Source: RZYX01 sp036654375 (GTDB lineage: Bacteria; Bacillota; Clostridia; Oscillospirales; Acutalibacteraceae). From it: 46,592 bases of DNA. Below the pieces are notes generated by a model. That model saw nothing but the letters and a program-made list of their open reading frames with translations, ran no database searches and was not told the DNA's origin. A program made the translations under genes and the position numbers. Positions 31,079 to 40,119 of the stretch are shown here, in pieces (the first letter of the stretch is position 1; the number at the start of each line of letters is the position of its first letter). Where the stretch lies: NCBI GenBank assembly GCA_036654375.1, contig JAVVSD010000013.1, positions 1-46,592 on the forward strand. Direction: 5' to 3'.

Positions 31079-31828
31079 TTGAACACTTCGCATATTTTTG
31101 ATAAAAATGTTGTCTTCTCATTTAATCTTTTTGATAGAACAATAGGCATAACAGATACAATTGTTATGATGTGGATTATCATGGCTGTTATTATTGCTTT
31201 TGCCATAATAATAACAAGAAAGTTTGAAACGGTTCCGGTTGGAAAGCAACTTGTTGCAGAAACGCTGGTAGGAACGGTAAACGATTTTATTAAAAATAAT
31301 CTGGGTCATCACTGGAAAAAGTTTGCACCTTATTTTGGAACACTATTGCTGTTCATTCTGTTCTCAAACATAGCAGGAATATTCAGTATTTTGCCAACAG
31401 GAGAGCAGCTTTATAGCTGGACAGGCATAAAGATTTTTGAAAACTTTAACTTCAAAATTGTCCCACCGACAAAGGATTTGAATCTAACAGCAACGATGGC
31501 ATTGATGACAGTATTGCTCATTCCGATTGCTTCGATAAGCACAAAAGGGCTTAAAGGATACTTAAAAGGATTTTTAAGACCAACCCCAATAATGCTGCCG
31601 TTTAACATCCTGGACTATGCGACAAGAACATTGTCACTATCACTACGACTTTTTGGAAATATACTTGCAGGATATATCATTATGGAAATGTTATTTGAAG
31701 GTTCGATATTTATTAAACCAATCATTCCATTTGCAAGTGCATTTTTTGATCTATTTGATGCAGGATTGCAGGCGTACATTTTTGTATTCCTATCATCAAT
31801 TTATATTTCAGAAGCAATTGAAGAATAG
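31079..31828 (+). CDS. atpB: ATP synthase F0 subunit a
   Basis: Stator membrane subunit that forms the two ion half-channels against the c-ring. The 249 residues hold five or six hydrophobic helices. The essential arginine lies in TRTLSLSLRLFGNILAGYIIMEM (the second Arg, in SLSLRLFGN), and the last helix has GLQAYIFVFLSSIYI. It starts with TTG 31079, which has GGAGG 9 bp upstream, and atpE follows after 12 bp. Confidence 0.95.
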   Translation: MNTSHIFDKNVVFSFNLFDRTIGITDTIVMMWIIMAVIIAFAIIITRKFETVPVGKQLVAETLVGTVNDFIKNNLGHHWKKFAPYFGTLLLFILFSNIAGIFSILPTGEQLYSWTGIKIFENFNFKIVPPTKDLNLTATMALMTVLLIPIASISTKGLKGYLKGFLRPTPIMLPFNILDYATRTLSLSLRLFGNILAGYIIMEMLFEGSIFIKPIIPFASAFFDLFDAGLQAYIFVFLSSIYISEAIEE

Positions 31829-31840
31829 GAGGAATTTATT

Positions 31841-32065
31841 ATGTCACAAGGATTAATCGCAATTGCAGCAGCTCTTGCCATGTTAACAGGCATAGGTGCA
31901 GGAATCAGCCTTGGTTTAGCATCTGCTAAAGCATCTGAGGGCGTTGCAAGAAACCCGGAAGCTTCAGGCAAAATTTTGTCAACAGGACTTGTTTTTGCAA
32001 CTCTTTCCGAAGTTACTGCAATATTCGGTTTCGTTATTGCAATAATTTTAACTGGAAAGATATAA
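31841..32065 (+). CDS. atpE: ATP synthase F0 subunit c
   Basis: Ring-forming proteolipid of 74 residues, two helices joined by the polar loop ARNPEASGK. The ion-binding glutamate is in the C-terminal helix (TLSEVTAIFG). Compared with the Na+-binding c subunit of Ilyobacter, the helix-1 Gln is replaced by Leu (SLGLAS) and the Ser and Tyr near the Glu by Val and Phe. Those are Na+ ligands, so proton coupling is more likely. TAGGAGGAATTTATT precedes the ATG, among the strongest ribosome sites in the operon, as suits a subunit needed in many copies. Confidence 0.96.
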   Translation: MSQGLIAIAAALAMLTGIGAGISLGLASAKASEGVARNPEASGKILSTGLVFATLSEVTAIFGFVIAIILTGKI

Positions 32066-32088
32066 TGTCACAATTTGTAAAGCCGTTT

Positions 32089-32122
32089 GTTAATCAACAG
32101 GGGATTAGCTCTGTTGATTAAC
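32089..32122 (+). promoter_or_regulatory. Intercistronic hairpin between atpE and atpF
   Basis: GTTAATCAACAG (32089-32100) pairs perfectly with CTGTTGATTAAC (32111-32122) around a 10-nt loop. No T tract follows, so it is not a normal terminator. It may protect the 3' end of an atpIBE mRNA fragment or mark a processing site. Confidence 0.6.
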
Positions 32123-32180
32123 AGCGTTAAGATTGTGCCGTTAAAGTGTTTGCATCATTAGAAGTGATGGGGTGAATTAA

Positions 32181-32669
32181 TTGTTAGAAAGTTTGAATGC
32201 AGAAACTTTTATTTTTGCTTTTTTAAATCTTATCATACTTTATGTGGTATTAAAGAAAATACTCTTTAAACCCGTAACTGAATTTATGGAAAATCGAACA
32301 AAATCGATTCAAGATTCTTTAGATTATGCAGAACTGCAAAAAAAAGAATCTCTTAAAACGAAAGAAATGTATGAGAAACAGCTTAAAGAAGCAAGGGCAG
32401 AAGGCAGAAAAATCGTTGAAGAATGTACTGTTAAGGCAGCAAAGATTTATGAAAATTTAGTTGATGAAGCCAAGGCAGAATCCCAATCAATAATGGACAA
32501 TGCAAGAGCCGAAATTGAAAACGAACGCGAGCAGATGCTCAAGGGAGTAAGAAATCAGGTTGTAAGCATTGCACTTTCAGCAGCAACAAAAGTTATGCAA
32601 GAAAATATGGATTCAAAATCAAACCAAGCAATGGTAGAAAAATTCTTGGATGAGGCGGGTGTTGCCTAA
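32181..32669 (+). CDS. atpF: ATP synthase F0 subunit b
   Basis: Peripheral-stalk subunit of 162 residues: one N-terminal membrane helix (about 8-27), then a long charged amphipathic helix (KESLKTKEMYEKQLKEARAEGRKI) that dimerises as a coiled coil and binds delta. It starts with TTG 32181 after GGGGTGAATTAA. The stop codon overlaps the ATG of atpH (TAATG), so the two are translationally coupled. Confidence 0.94.
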   Translation: MLESLNAETFIFAFLNLIILYVVLKKILFKPVTEFMENRTKSIQDSLDYAELQKKESLKTKEMYEKQLKEARAEGRKIVEECTVKAAKIYENLVDEAKAESQSIMDNARAEIENEREQMLKGVRNQVVSIALSAATKVMQENMDSKSNQAMVEKFLDEAGVA

Positions 32670-33202
32670 TGTCTTTAGTTGAAAAAAGATATGCAGAGGC
32701 ATTCCTTGATTTAGCAACGAAAACAAATTCTGTTGATGAGTATTTGGAAGAGTTAAAAATGGTTTCTGATATTTATCAAAATTATAGTTTGTTCTGTAAT
32801 TTTCTAAACAATCCTCAAATAGATAATTTGACAAAAAAGCATTTTATTAAAGATGTTTTTGAAGAAAAAACAGATATAAATATTTTAAACTTATTATTAC
32901 TCTTAATAGATAAAGATAGATTAAAAAATCTGCCTGAAATTTGTAATGAGTTTATCGATTTGGCAGATAAGTACAATAATATTTTGAATATCACAATAAT
33001 TTATACTGAAACATTAAGTCAGGAAAGTATCGACGAAATTTGTGAAAAGTTTAAAAAGCTTTATAATTCAAAAAGCGTAAGAGCAAGCATGAAGATTGAT
33101 GAATCTCTTATTGGTGGTATAAAAGTTGCGGTTGGAGATAAGCTCTATGACGGAACTTTAAAAGGAAAAATATCAATATTACAGTCAGTTTTGATGGCGT
33201 GA
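32669..33202 (+). CDS. atpH: ATP synthase F1 subunit delta
   Basis: Connects the b stalk to the top of the alpha3-beta3 head. The 177-residue protein starts VEKRYAEAFLDLA, the typical helical N-terminal domain, and ends with the conserved DESLIGGIKVAVGDKLYDGTLKGKI. It overlaps atpF by one base. Confidence 0.94.
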   Translation: MSLVEKRYAEAFLDLATKTNSVDEYLEELKMVSDIYQNYSLFCNFLNNPQIDNLTKKHFIKDVFEEKTDINILNLLLLLIDKDRLKNLPEICNEFIDLADKYNNILNITIIYTETLSQESIDEICEKFKKLYNSKSVRASMKIDESLIGGIKVAVGDKLYDGTLKGKISILQSVLMA

Positions 33203-33235
33203 ATATCATAAAAATTGATGATAAAGGTGAATGCG

Positions 33236-34744
33236 ATGAAAATAAGACCAGAGGAGATTTGTTCTGTAATAAAAGAGCAAATCGAGAATTACGGCTGCAA
33301 AAACTCAGAAGAAAATGTTGGATATGTTCTTCAGTCTGGTGACGGAATTGCAAGAATCTATGGTCTGAAAGACTGTATGTATGGTGAATTGCTTGAGTTT
33401 GAGAACGGCATTCGTGGAATGGCGATGAACTTAGAAGAAGACAATGTTGGATGTGTTCTTCTTGGGGTAGATACAGATATTAAAGAAGGAACGCTTGTAA
33501 AAGGTTCAGGCAAAGCATTAGATGTTCCGGTTGGCAATCAATTTATTGGCAGAGTAGTAAATCCACTTGGTGACCCAATTGATGGCAAAGGTGATATAAA
33601 GTCAGATAAATTCAGACCAATTGAATTTTTGGCACCTGGAGTTATCGACAGAAAATCAGTTGATACACCGCTTCAGACAGGTATTATGGCTATAGATGCA
33701 ATGACTCCAATTGGCAGAGGTCAGAGAGAGCTTATAATTGGCGACCGTCAGACGGGTAAGACAGCAATAGCTATTGATACAATTATCAACCAAAAAGGTA
33801 AAGATGTCATATGTATCTATGTTGCAATCGGTCAAAAGGCATCAACAGTTTCAGGAATATATAACACTTTATCAAAATGCGGTGCAATGGACTATACCGT
33901 AATTGTATCCTCAACAGCAAACGAAATGTCAACAATTCAATATATTGCACCATACGCTGGTTGCTCAATAGCAGAATATTTCATGTATGAAGAACATAAG
34001 GATGTACTTATTATTTATGACGACCTTTCAAAACACGCAGTTGCCTACAGGGCAATGTCGCTTCTTCTACATAGAGCACCAGGACGCGAAGCTTTCCCGG
34101 GAGATGTTTTTTATCTTCATTCAAGACTTTTAGAAAGAGCTGCAAAGCTTTCTGATGAACTTGGTGGAGGTTCAATAACAGCTCTACCGATTATAGAAAC
34201 ACAAGCAGGAGATATATCTGCTTATATTCCAACAAATGTTATATCGATTACAGACGGGCAGATATTTCTTGAATCAGAGCTGTTTCATTCAGGTCAGCGT
34301 CCAGCAATAAATGTTGGCGTATCTGTTTCAAGAGTTGGCGGAGATGCACAGATAAAGGCAATGAAAAAAATTGCAAGCCCACTTCGTGTTAATCTTGCTC
34401 AATATAGGGAACTGGCAGTTTTCGCACAGTTTGGTTCAGACCTTGATAAATCCACAATGGAAAAGCTAATGCAAGGTGAAAGATTGTATGAAACATTAAA
34501 GCAGAACCAGTACTCTCCGTTGCAGGTTGAAGTTCAGGTAGTCCTTCTCTTTGCTGTAATTAACGGATATCTTATGGATATTGATGTTAAGGAAGTCAAG
34601 AAGTTTAATGTTGAACTAATTGATTATATAAAAGATAAATGCGATGATATTTTCAAATCAATAAGAGATGAAAAACAGATTAAGCCTGAAACTGAAAAAT
34701 TGCTTAGAAAGGCAATTGCTGAGTATAAGGTATCAAGATCTTAA
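33236..34744 (+). CDS. atpA: ATP synthase F1 subunit alpha
   Basis: Non-catalytic nucleotide-binding subunit of the F1 head, 502 residues. It shows the N-terminal KIRPEEICSVIKEQIENY, the P-loop GDRQTGKT, LIIYDDLSKHAVAYR, and the alpha-specific PGREAFPGDVFYLHSRLLERAAK. I place the start at ATG 33236, with AGGTGA 5 bp upstream; the longer reading to 33215 adds seven residues outside the family. Confidence 0.97.
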   Translation: MKIRPEEICSVIKEQIENYGCKNSEENVGYVLQSGDGIARIYGLKDCMYGELLEFENGIRGMAMNLEEDNVGCVLLGVDTDIKEGTLVKGSGKALDVPVGNQFIGRVVNPLGDPIDGKGDIKSDKFRPIEFLAPGVIDRKSVDTPLQTGIMAIDAMTPIGRGQRELIIGDRQTGKTAIAIDTIINQKGKDVICIYVAIGQKASTVSGIYNTLSKCGAMDYTVIVSSTANEMSTIQYIAPYAGCSIAEYFMYEEHKDVLIIYDDLSKHAVAYRAMSLLLHRAPGREAFPGDVFYLHSRLLERAAKLSDELGGGSITALPIIETQAGDISAYIPTNVISITDGQIFLESELFHSGQRPAINVGVSVSRVGGDAQIKAMKKIASPLRVNLAQYRELAVFAQFGSDLDKSTMEKLMQGERLYETLKQNQYSPLQVEVQVVLLFAVINGYLMDIDVKEVKKFNVELIDYIKDKCDDIFKSIRDEKQIKPETEKLLRKAIAEYKVSRS

Positions 34745-34788
34745 GGTGACTACAGGTATCTGTTAGCCTTAAAAGGCGGTGAACAAAA

Positions 34789-35670
34789 ATGGCAAGTATC
34801 CGTGAAATTAAGCTCAGAATAAAAAGCGTTGGTGAAATGCAAAAGATCACCAAAGCTATGAAGTTGATATCAGTGTCAAAGCTAAAAAAAGCAAGGCAAC
34901 AGCTTGAAACAACGGTGCCTTACTTTAATAAAGTTAAAGATACAATGATTGATATTTTAACGCATAGTGCAGGAATTGAGAATTATTATTTTGATATAAG
35001 AAGTGATAAGAAGAACAAAACTACAGGGATTGTTGTCTTATCTGGAGATAAGGGTCTTGCTGGTGGATATAACCACAATATTTTAAAAATGACAGAAGAG
35101 ATATATAAAAAAGAAGAAAACCCGGTGCTACATTTAGTTGGTAATATTGGTCGGGAGTATTTCTCAAAGGGAGATTATAATTGTGATGATTCCTTTGATT
35201 ATACAGTTCAAATTCCAACTTTTCGTAAAGCTCTTGAAATAACAGATATTATATTAGGCAAATTCAAAAAAGGCGAGTTAGACAGAGTATATTTAGTATA
35301 CACACAAATGATTTCCACATTAAATCTTCAACCAAGAGTATACAAAATACTACCACTAAATTTAGAAGATTTAAAAGAAAATATGGGGATTAAGGATGAG
35401 TCAATAAAGGTTGATAGCCTTATCAATTATGAACCTACTCCAAATTCCGTGTTTGATGTTCTGATTCCAAAGTATATTAATGGAATAGTATATGGAGCAT
35501 TGGTCGAGGCATTTACAAGTGAGCAAAGTGCAAGAATGACGGCAATGGATAATGCGTCGTCAAATGCAAATGAGATGCTTCAGGATTTAACTCTTTACTA
35601 TAATAGAGCAAGGCAAGCTGCAATAACGCAAGAAATATCAGAAATTGTTGGCGGAGCCTCTGCACTGTAA
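34789..35670 (+). CDS. atpG: ATP synthase F1 subunit gamma
   Basis: Central rotating shaft, 293 residues. The N-terminal helix reads REIKLRIKSVGEMQKITKAMKLISVSKL and the C-terminal helix SARMTAMDNASSNANEMLQDLTLYYNRARQAAITQEISEIVGGASAL; together they form the coiled coil that turns inside the head. AAAGGCGGTGAACAAAA precedes the ATG. Confidence 0.96.
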   Translation: MASIREIKLRIKSVGEMQKITKAMKLISVSKLKKARQQLETTVPYFNKVKDTMIDILTHSAGIENYYFDIRSDKKNKTTGIVVLSGDKGLAGGYNHNILKMTEEIYKKEENPVLHLVGNIGREYFSKGDYNCDDSFDYTVQIPTFRKALEITDIILGKFKKGELDRVYLVYTQMISTLNLQPRVYKILPLNLEDLKENMGIKDESIKVDSLINYEPTPNSVFDVLIPKYINGIVYGALVEAFTSEQSARMTAMDNASSNANEMLQDLTLYYNRARQAAITQEISEIVGGASAL

Positions 35671-35753
35671 TTCGTAAATGTTTAGCAAGCTAAAAAGTAA
35701 TAAACAGTTTGTTTGTTAACAAGCAGTTTTTAAAACAAGGAGCGAATGATTTT

Positions 35754-37145
35754 ATGGCTGAGAATTCAGGCAGCATTGTACAGATAATAGGTCCCGTTAT
35801 TGATATTAGATTTGAAAACAAAGAACTCCCCAAAATGTATAATGCAATAAACATCAAAAAAGATGATACTATTGTTGTTGCAGAAGTCATGCAACACTTG
35901 GGAAATCAAACTGTCCGATGTGTGTCTATGACAGGAACAGAGGGACTTGTGAGAAATCTGAAAGCAATTGATACAGGAACTCCAATTTCCGTTCCTGTTG
36001 GCAAGGAAACACTTGGAAGAGTAATGAATGTGCTTGGTGAATCAATTGACAAAAAAGGTGACATAGAAACACAAGAAAAGTGGTCTATTCACAGAGAGGC
36101 ACCAAACTTTGATGACCAATTGCCTGCAACAGAAATTCTTGAAACAGGAATAAAAGTAATCGACCTATTAGCACCCTATGCAAAGGGCGGTAAAATTGGG
36201 CTGTTCGGTGGTGCTGGTGTTGGAAAAACAGTTCTTATTCAAGAACTGATTCGAAATATTGCAACAGAGCATGGAGGCTACTCTGTGTTTACTGGTGTTG
36301 GAGAGCGTTCAAGAGAAGGTAACGACCTTTGGAACGAAATGAATGATTCAGGCGTTCTTAAAAAGACAGCACTCGTATTTGGACAAATGAATGAACCACC
36401 CGGAGCAAGAATGCGCGTTGGACTTACGGGTCTAACACTTGCAGAATATTTCAGAGATAAAATGGAGCAGGATGTTCTATTGTTTATAGATAACATTTTC
36501 AGATTTATACAGGCCGGTTCAGAAGTTTCGGCTCTTTTAGGAAGAACTCCATCTGCTGTCGGTTATCAGCCAACTCTTGCAACAGATGTCGGTGCATTGC
36601 AGGAGAGAATAACTTCTACAAAAAAAGGCTCAATAACTTCAGTACAGGCAGTATATGTTCCTGCAGATGACCTGACAGATCCAGCCCCTGCGACAATATT
36701 TGCACATCTGGATGCAACGACTGTTCTTTCGAGAGCGATAGTTGAAGAAGGCATCTATCCAGCTGTTGACCCACTCGATTCAACCTCAAGAATACTTGAC
36801 CCAATAATTGTAGGTGCAGAGCATTATGATGTTGCTCGTCGTGTTCAGGTTGTTCTTCAAAGGTATAAGGAACTGCAAGATATTATAGCAATTCTTGGAA
36901 TGGACGAATTGTCGGATGATGACAAAAAAATTGTGTATCGTGCAAGAAAGATAAAGAAATATCTATCACAGCCATTCTTTGTAGCAACAAACTTTACAGG
37001 ATATGACGGAAAGTATGTAGCACTTAAGGACACAATCCGCGGCTTTAAAGAAATCGTAGATGGAAAAATGGACGATATACCAGAAGCGGCTTTCTATATG
37101 AAGGGAAGTATAGATGAAGTTTATGAAGCTGCCAAGAACATTTAG
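35754..37145 (+). CDS. atpD: ATP synthase F1 subunit beta
   Basis: Catalytic subunit, 463 residues. It shows IVQIIGPVIDIRF at the N terminus, the P-loop GGAGVGKT, the catalytic GERSREGNDL, LLFIDNIFRFIQAGSEVSALLGR and PAVDPLDSTSR (the family signature). The start is ATG 35754, with AAGGAG 11 bp upstream; the longer reading to 35709 adds 15 residues unlike beta subunits. Confidence 0.97.
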   Translation: MAENSGSIVQIIGPVIDIRFENKELPKMYNAINIKKDDTIVVAEVMQHLGNQTVRCVSMTGTEGLVRNLKAIDTGTPISVPVGKETLGRVMNVLGESIDKKGDIETQEKWSIHREAPNFDDQLPATEILETGIKVIDLLAPYAKGGKIGLFGGAGVGKTVLIQELIRNIATEHGGYSVFTGVGERSREGNDLWNEMNDSGVLKKTALVFGQMNEPPGARMRVGLTGLTLAEYFRDKMEQDVLLFIDNIFRFIQAGSEVSALLGRTPSAVGYQPTLATDVGALQERITSTKKGSITSVQAVYVPADDLTDPAPATIFAHLDATTVLSRAIVEEGIYPAVDPLDSTSRILDPIIVGAEHYDVARRVQVVLQRYKELQDIIAILGMDELSDDDKKIVYRARKIKKYLSQPFFVATNFTGYDGKYVALKDTIRGFKEIVDGKMDDIPEAAFYMKGSIDEVYEAAKNI

Positions 37146-37156
37146 GAGGCGTTATT

Positions 37157-37570
37157 GTGGCTAATACATATTATCTTGAGATTTTCACCCCAGATAAGAG
37201 TTTCTTTTCAGATGATGTGGAAGAGCTTTTAATAAATACGCCAAGTGGTCAAATCGGAATATTGAAAAGTCATATGCCGATGGTCGCTGCCGTTTCTATT
37301 GGAACAATCAGCATTAAAATAAACGGTGAATGGAAAGATGCGGTATTGTCTGAGGGATTTATGGAAATCATAAAGGACAAAGTAGTAGTTTTGGTTGATA
37401 CGGCTGAATGGCCAGAAGAAATTGATATTAACAGGGCAAAGAGAGCGGAAGAAAGAGCGCGTGAACGGCTAAGTAGTAAAATTAACCGTATGGAATATGC
37501 ATATTCTCAGGCTGCATTGCAAAAAGCCATTATAAGAATTAAAGCATATTCCGGCAAAAACAAGAACTGA
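37157..37570 (+). CDS. atpC: ATP synthase F1 subunit epsilon
   Basis: Regulatory subunit at the foot of the shaft, 137 residues: an N-terminal beta sandwich (LEIFTPDKSFFSDDVEELLINTPSGQIGILKSHMPMVAAV) and a C-terminal helical hairpin (INRAKRAEERARERLSS) that can inhibit ATP hydrolysis. It starts with GTG 37157 after GGAGGCGTTATT and is the last gene of the operon. Confidence 0.95.
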   Translation: MANTYYLEIFTPDKSFFSDDVEELLINTPSGQIGILKSHMPMVAAVSIGTISIKINGEWKDAVLSEGFMEIIKDKVVVLVDTAEWPEEIDINRAKRAEERARERLSSKINRMEYAYSQAALQKAIIRIKAYSGKNKN

Positions 37571-37642
37571 TTGTTCCATACAGATATTATTTCATGGAAT
37601 AATTTAAAGCAAAACAAGACCTTAGATTTAATTTTATATAGA

Positions 37643-37695
37643 GTTAGAAAACCAATTGTAACTAATAAGTTATTGATTGGTTTTCTAACTTTTTT
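37643..37695 (+). terminator. Terminator of the atp operon
   Basis: GTTAGAAAACCAAT (37643-37656) pairs perfectly with ATTGGTTTTCTAAC (37676-37689), followed by TTTTTTAAC. The rest of the gap up to 37803 shows nothing further. Confidence 0.9.
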
Positions 37696-37803
37696 AACTT
37701 TATATAAGCCAAAACCCTTTATCCTAAATCTTTTGTTAATCAAAACCGTATTTGGCATTTGTTGTGGAGATTTTGCACTTTTTACAACAATATCTCCCAT
37801 ATA

Positions 37804-37832
37804 TTGACATATTATCTGTGTTTCGGTATAAT
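37804..37832 (+). promoter_or_regulatory. Perfect-consensus sigma-A promoter of the cas operon
   Basis: TTGACA (37804-37809), a 17-bp spacer and TATAAT (37827-37832), about 73 bp before cas3. No obvious operator overlaps it, which suggests strong constitutive transcription of the cas genes. Confidence 0.85.
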
Positions 37833-37905
37833 TTAATTATGTAATTTCTTATATGAAAATTTTTATAAAAAATAAAGAGTGACGGAAATATAGGAGATAG
37901 TACGA

Positions 37906-40101
37906 ATGTATTATGCACATATAAATCCTGAAAGTAAAAAAAAGCAAACGATTTTAGAACACTTGGAAAAAACAGAAACTCTTTGCAGACAGTTTGGTGA
38001 CATATTTGAAAATGGCGATTTTGCAGCATATTGTGGCAAAATGCACGATATCGGAAAATACTCTGATGCCTTTCAAAATCGCATTTTAAACAATGGACCA
38101 AAATGCGATCATTCAACTGCGGGTGCAAAAATTTCATTTCAAACAAACATGCGTTTTGGCAAATTGGCGGCATACTGCATTGCAGGGCATCATAGCGGAT
38201 TGCAAGATGCAGGTAGCAAAATTGACAGCAGTGGAGAGGGGACTTTATACAGTCGATTTTCTACAGATAAAATAATCCCTGATTTCAGTGCGTATAAGAG
38301 TGAAATTGAGATAAAAAATGAGAACCTATCACCTCATATAAAGTGTAATAATAGCGAGGTTGGCTTTGCTTTTTCTTTTTTTACAAGAATGATTTATTCC
38401 TGCTTAACAGATGCGGACTTTCTGGATACAGAAGCGTTTATGAATTTTAACAAAGAGCGTTTGAAAATCGATGTTGATTTTAATAAATTGAATTTAAAAT
38501 TAGATAATATGTTGGCAAAATTTCAAGATAAACCAGGTGAAATTAATCAAAAGCGTCAGCAAATTTTGAGAGAATGCAAGGAAGCAGCAGAGCAGGAAAG
38601 AGGAATATTTAACCTTACGGTTCCAACAGGTGGAGGAAAAACCATATCTTCGATGGCTTTTGCGATAAAGCATTTATTGCGTAACAATATGAGAAGAATA
38701 ATTTATATAATTCCATATTGTTCAATAATTGAACAGAACGCAAAGGTCTTTTCGGATATTTTTGGTAGCGACTGTATTTTGGAGCATCATTCAAACTATG
38801 AATTTGAAGGCTCGGAGGACAGCATTGTTGATATAAAAAAATTGGCAACAGAAAACTGGGATATGCCGATAATTATCACCACTAATGTTCAATTTTTTGA
38901 GTCCCTTTTTGCCAACAAATCTTCAAGATGCAGAAAGCTTCATAATATTGCGAACAGTATTCTTGTTTTTGATGAGGCACAAATGATACCAATCGATTAT
39001 CTAAAGCCGTGTATTATGGCTATTAACGAATTAGTCAAGAACTATAAATGCACTTCTGTTTTATGTAGTGCAACACAACCAGCGTTAGAAAAAGTCTTTC
39101 CGCAAAGCACAAAAATCCAAGAAATCTGTAAAGAACATGAAAGACTCTATGATTTCTTTAAACGAACAAAAGTTGCTAATCGTGGAATGATGACCAACGA
39201 AAGTATAGCAGAAGAAATAAATCGGACAAATCAAGTTCTAACAATTGTTAACACCAAAAAGCACACATTAAAACTGTTTTCAATGCTAAAAGGCGAGGGC
39301 GTTTATTATCTTACAACATTACTTTGTCCCTTTCACAGAACACAGATAATTGCGGAGATAAAAGAGCGTTTAAAAAACAAACAAAGCTGTAAGGTTGTTT
39401 CAACTCAATTGATAGAGGCAGGTGTAGATATTGATTTTCCTGTAGTTTACAGGTCATTAGCAGGTCTTGATTCAATAATACAATCTGCTGGGCGGTGCAA
39501 TCGAGAGGGCAAATTGTCAGATGAAAATGGGAATGAAGTTTTGGGGCAAGTCAATGTGTTTAGACCAGAAGAAGAATATTATAAACATCAACCGCAATCA
39601 CTTCGTCGTCCAATTGACATCACTAATGAAATCTTTGAAAAATTTGAAGATATCTTTAGCGTGGATGCGATTAAATACTTTTTTGAAAACCTGTATTTTT
39701 ACAGTGGTGAAACAGGACTTGACACTAAACAAATAGTTAATGAGCTTGAAAAAGGAATAGCATTCAATCCAAAAACAAAGGATGATTTGTTTAACTATAA
39801 TTTCAAATCTATTTCGGACAAGTTTAAGTTAATAGATGACAATAATTTTTCGATTGTAATTCCATACGATGAAACTGCCGAAAAGCTGATAATTCAACTC
39901 GACTCTGGGAATTCGTTAAAAGAGGTTATTCGCTCCTTGGGTAAATATACCGTTAATGTGTATAAACCTGAATTTGAACAACTTTATGGAGCAGGAAAAA
40001 TCAGGCTGTTTTCAGAAAATATGGGTATTCTTTTAAACCGAGAGGATTATAGTGAAAAAACAGGACTGAATGCAGAATATAGCACAGCGATTTTCATATA
40101 A
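37906..40101 (+). CDS. cas3: CRISPR-associated helicase/nuclease Cas3 (type I-C)
   Basis: Degrades DNA bound by the Cascade complex: a ssDNA nuclease of the HD family fused to a superfamily 2 helicase, 731 residues. The HD domain has H5, KMHDIG (H47-D48) and CIAGHHSG further on. The helicase shows Walker A VPTGGGKT (about 240-247), Walker B FDEAQ (about 355-359), SATQP, and motif VI QSAGRCNREG. All catalytic motifs look intact. TAGGAGATAGTACGA precedes the ATG. First gene of a seven-gene operon, with cas5c 18 bp downstream. Confidence 0.96.
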   Translation: MYYAHINPESKKKQTILEHLEKTETLCRQFGDIFENGDFAAYCGKMHDIGKYSDAFQNRILNNGPKCDHSTAGAKISFQTNMRFGKLAAYCIAGHHSGLQDAGSKIDSSGEGTLYSRFSTDKIIPDFSAYKSEIEIKNENLSPHIKCNNSEVGFAFSFFTRMIYSCLTDADFLDTEAFMNFNKERLKIDVDFNKLNLKLDNMLAKFQDKPGEINQKRQQILRECKEAAEQERGIFNLTVPTGGGKTISSMAFAIKHLLRNNMRRIIYIIPYCSIIEQNAKVFSDIFGSDCILEHHSNYEFEGSEDSIVDIKKLATENWDMPIIITTNVQFFESLFANKSSRCRKLHNIANSILVFDEAQMIPIDYLKPCIMAINELVKNYKCTSVLCSATQPALEKVFPQSTKIQEICKEHERLYDFFKRTKVANRGMMTNESIAEEINRTNQVLTIVNTKKHTLKLFSMLKGEGVYYLTTLLCPFHRTQIIAEIKERLKNKQSCKVVSTQLIEAGVDIDFPVVYRSLAGLDSIIQSAGRCNREGKLSDENGNEVLGQVNVFRPEEEYYKHQPQSLRRPIDITNEIFEKFEDIFSVDAIKYFFENLYFYSGETGLDTKQIVNELEKGIAFNPKTKDDLFNYNFKSISDKFKLIDDNNFSIVIPYDETAEKLIIQLDSGNSLKEVIRSLGKYTVNVYKPEFEQLYGAGKIRLFSENMGILLNREDYSEKTGLNAEYSTAIFI

Positions 40102-40119
40102 AGAAAGAAAAGAGGTAGA

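Noticed and set aside
35690..35753. Hairpin between atpG and atpD similar to the atpE-atpF one
   Set aside because: Only a short imperfect GTTTGTTAACAAGC repeat is present; too weak to call.
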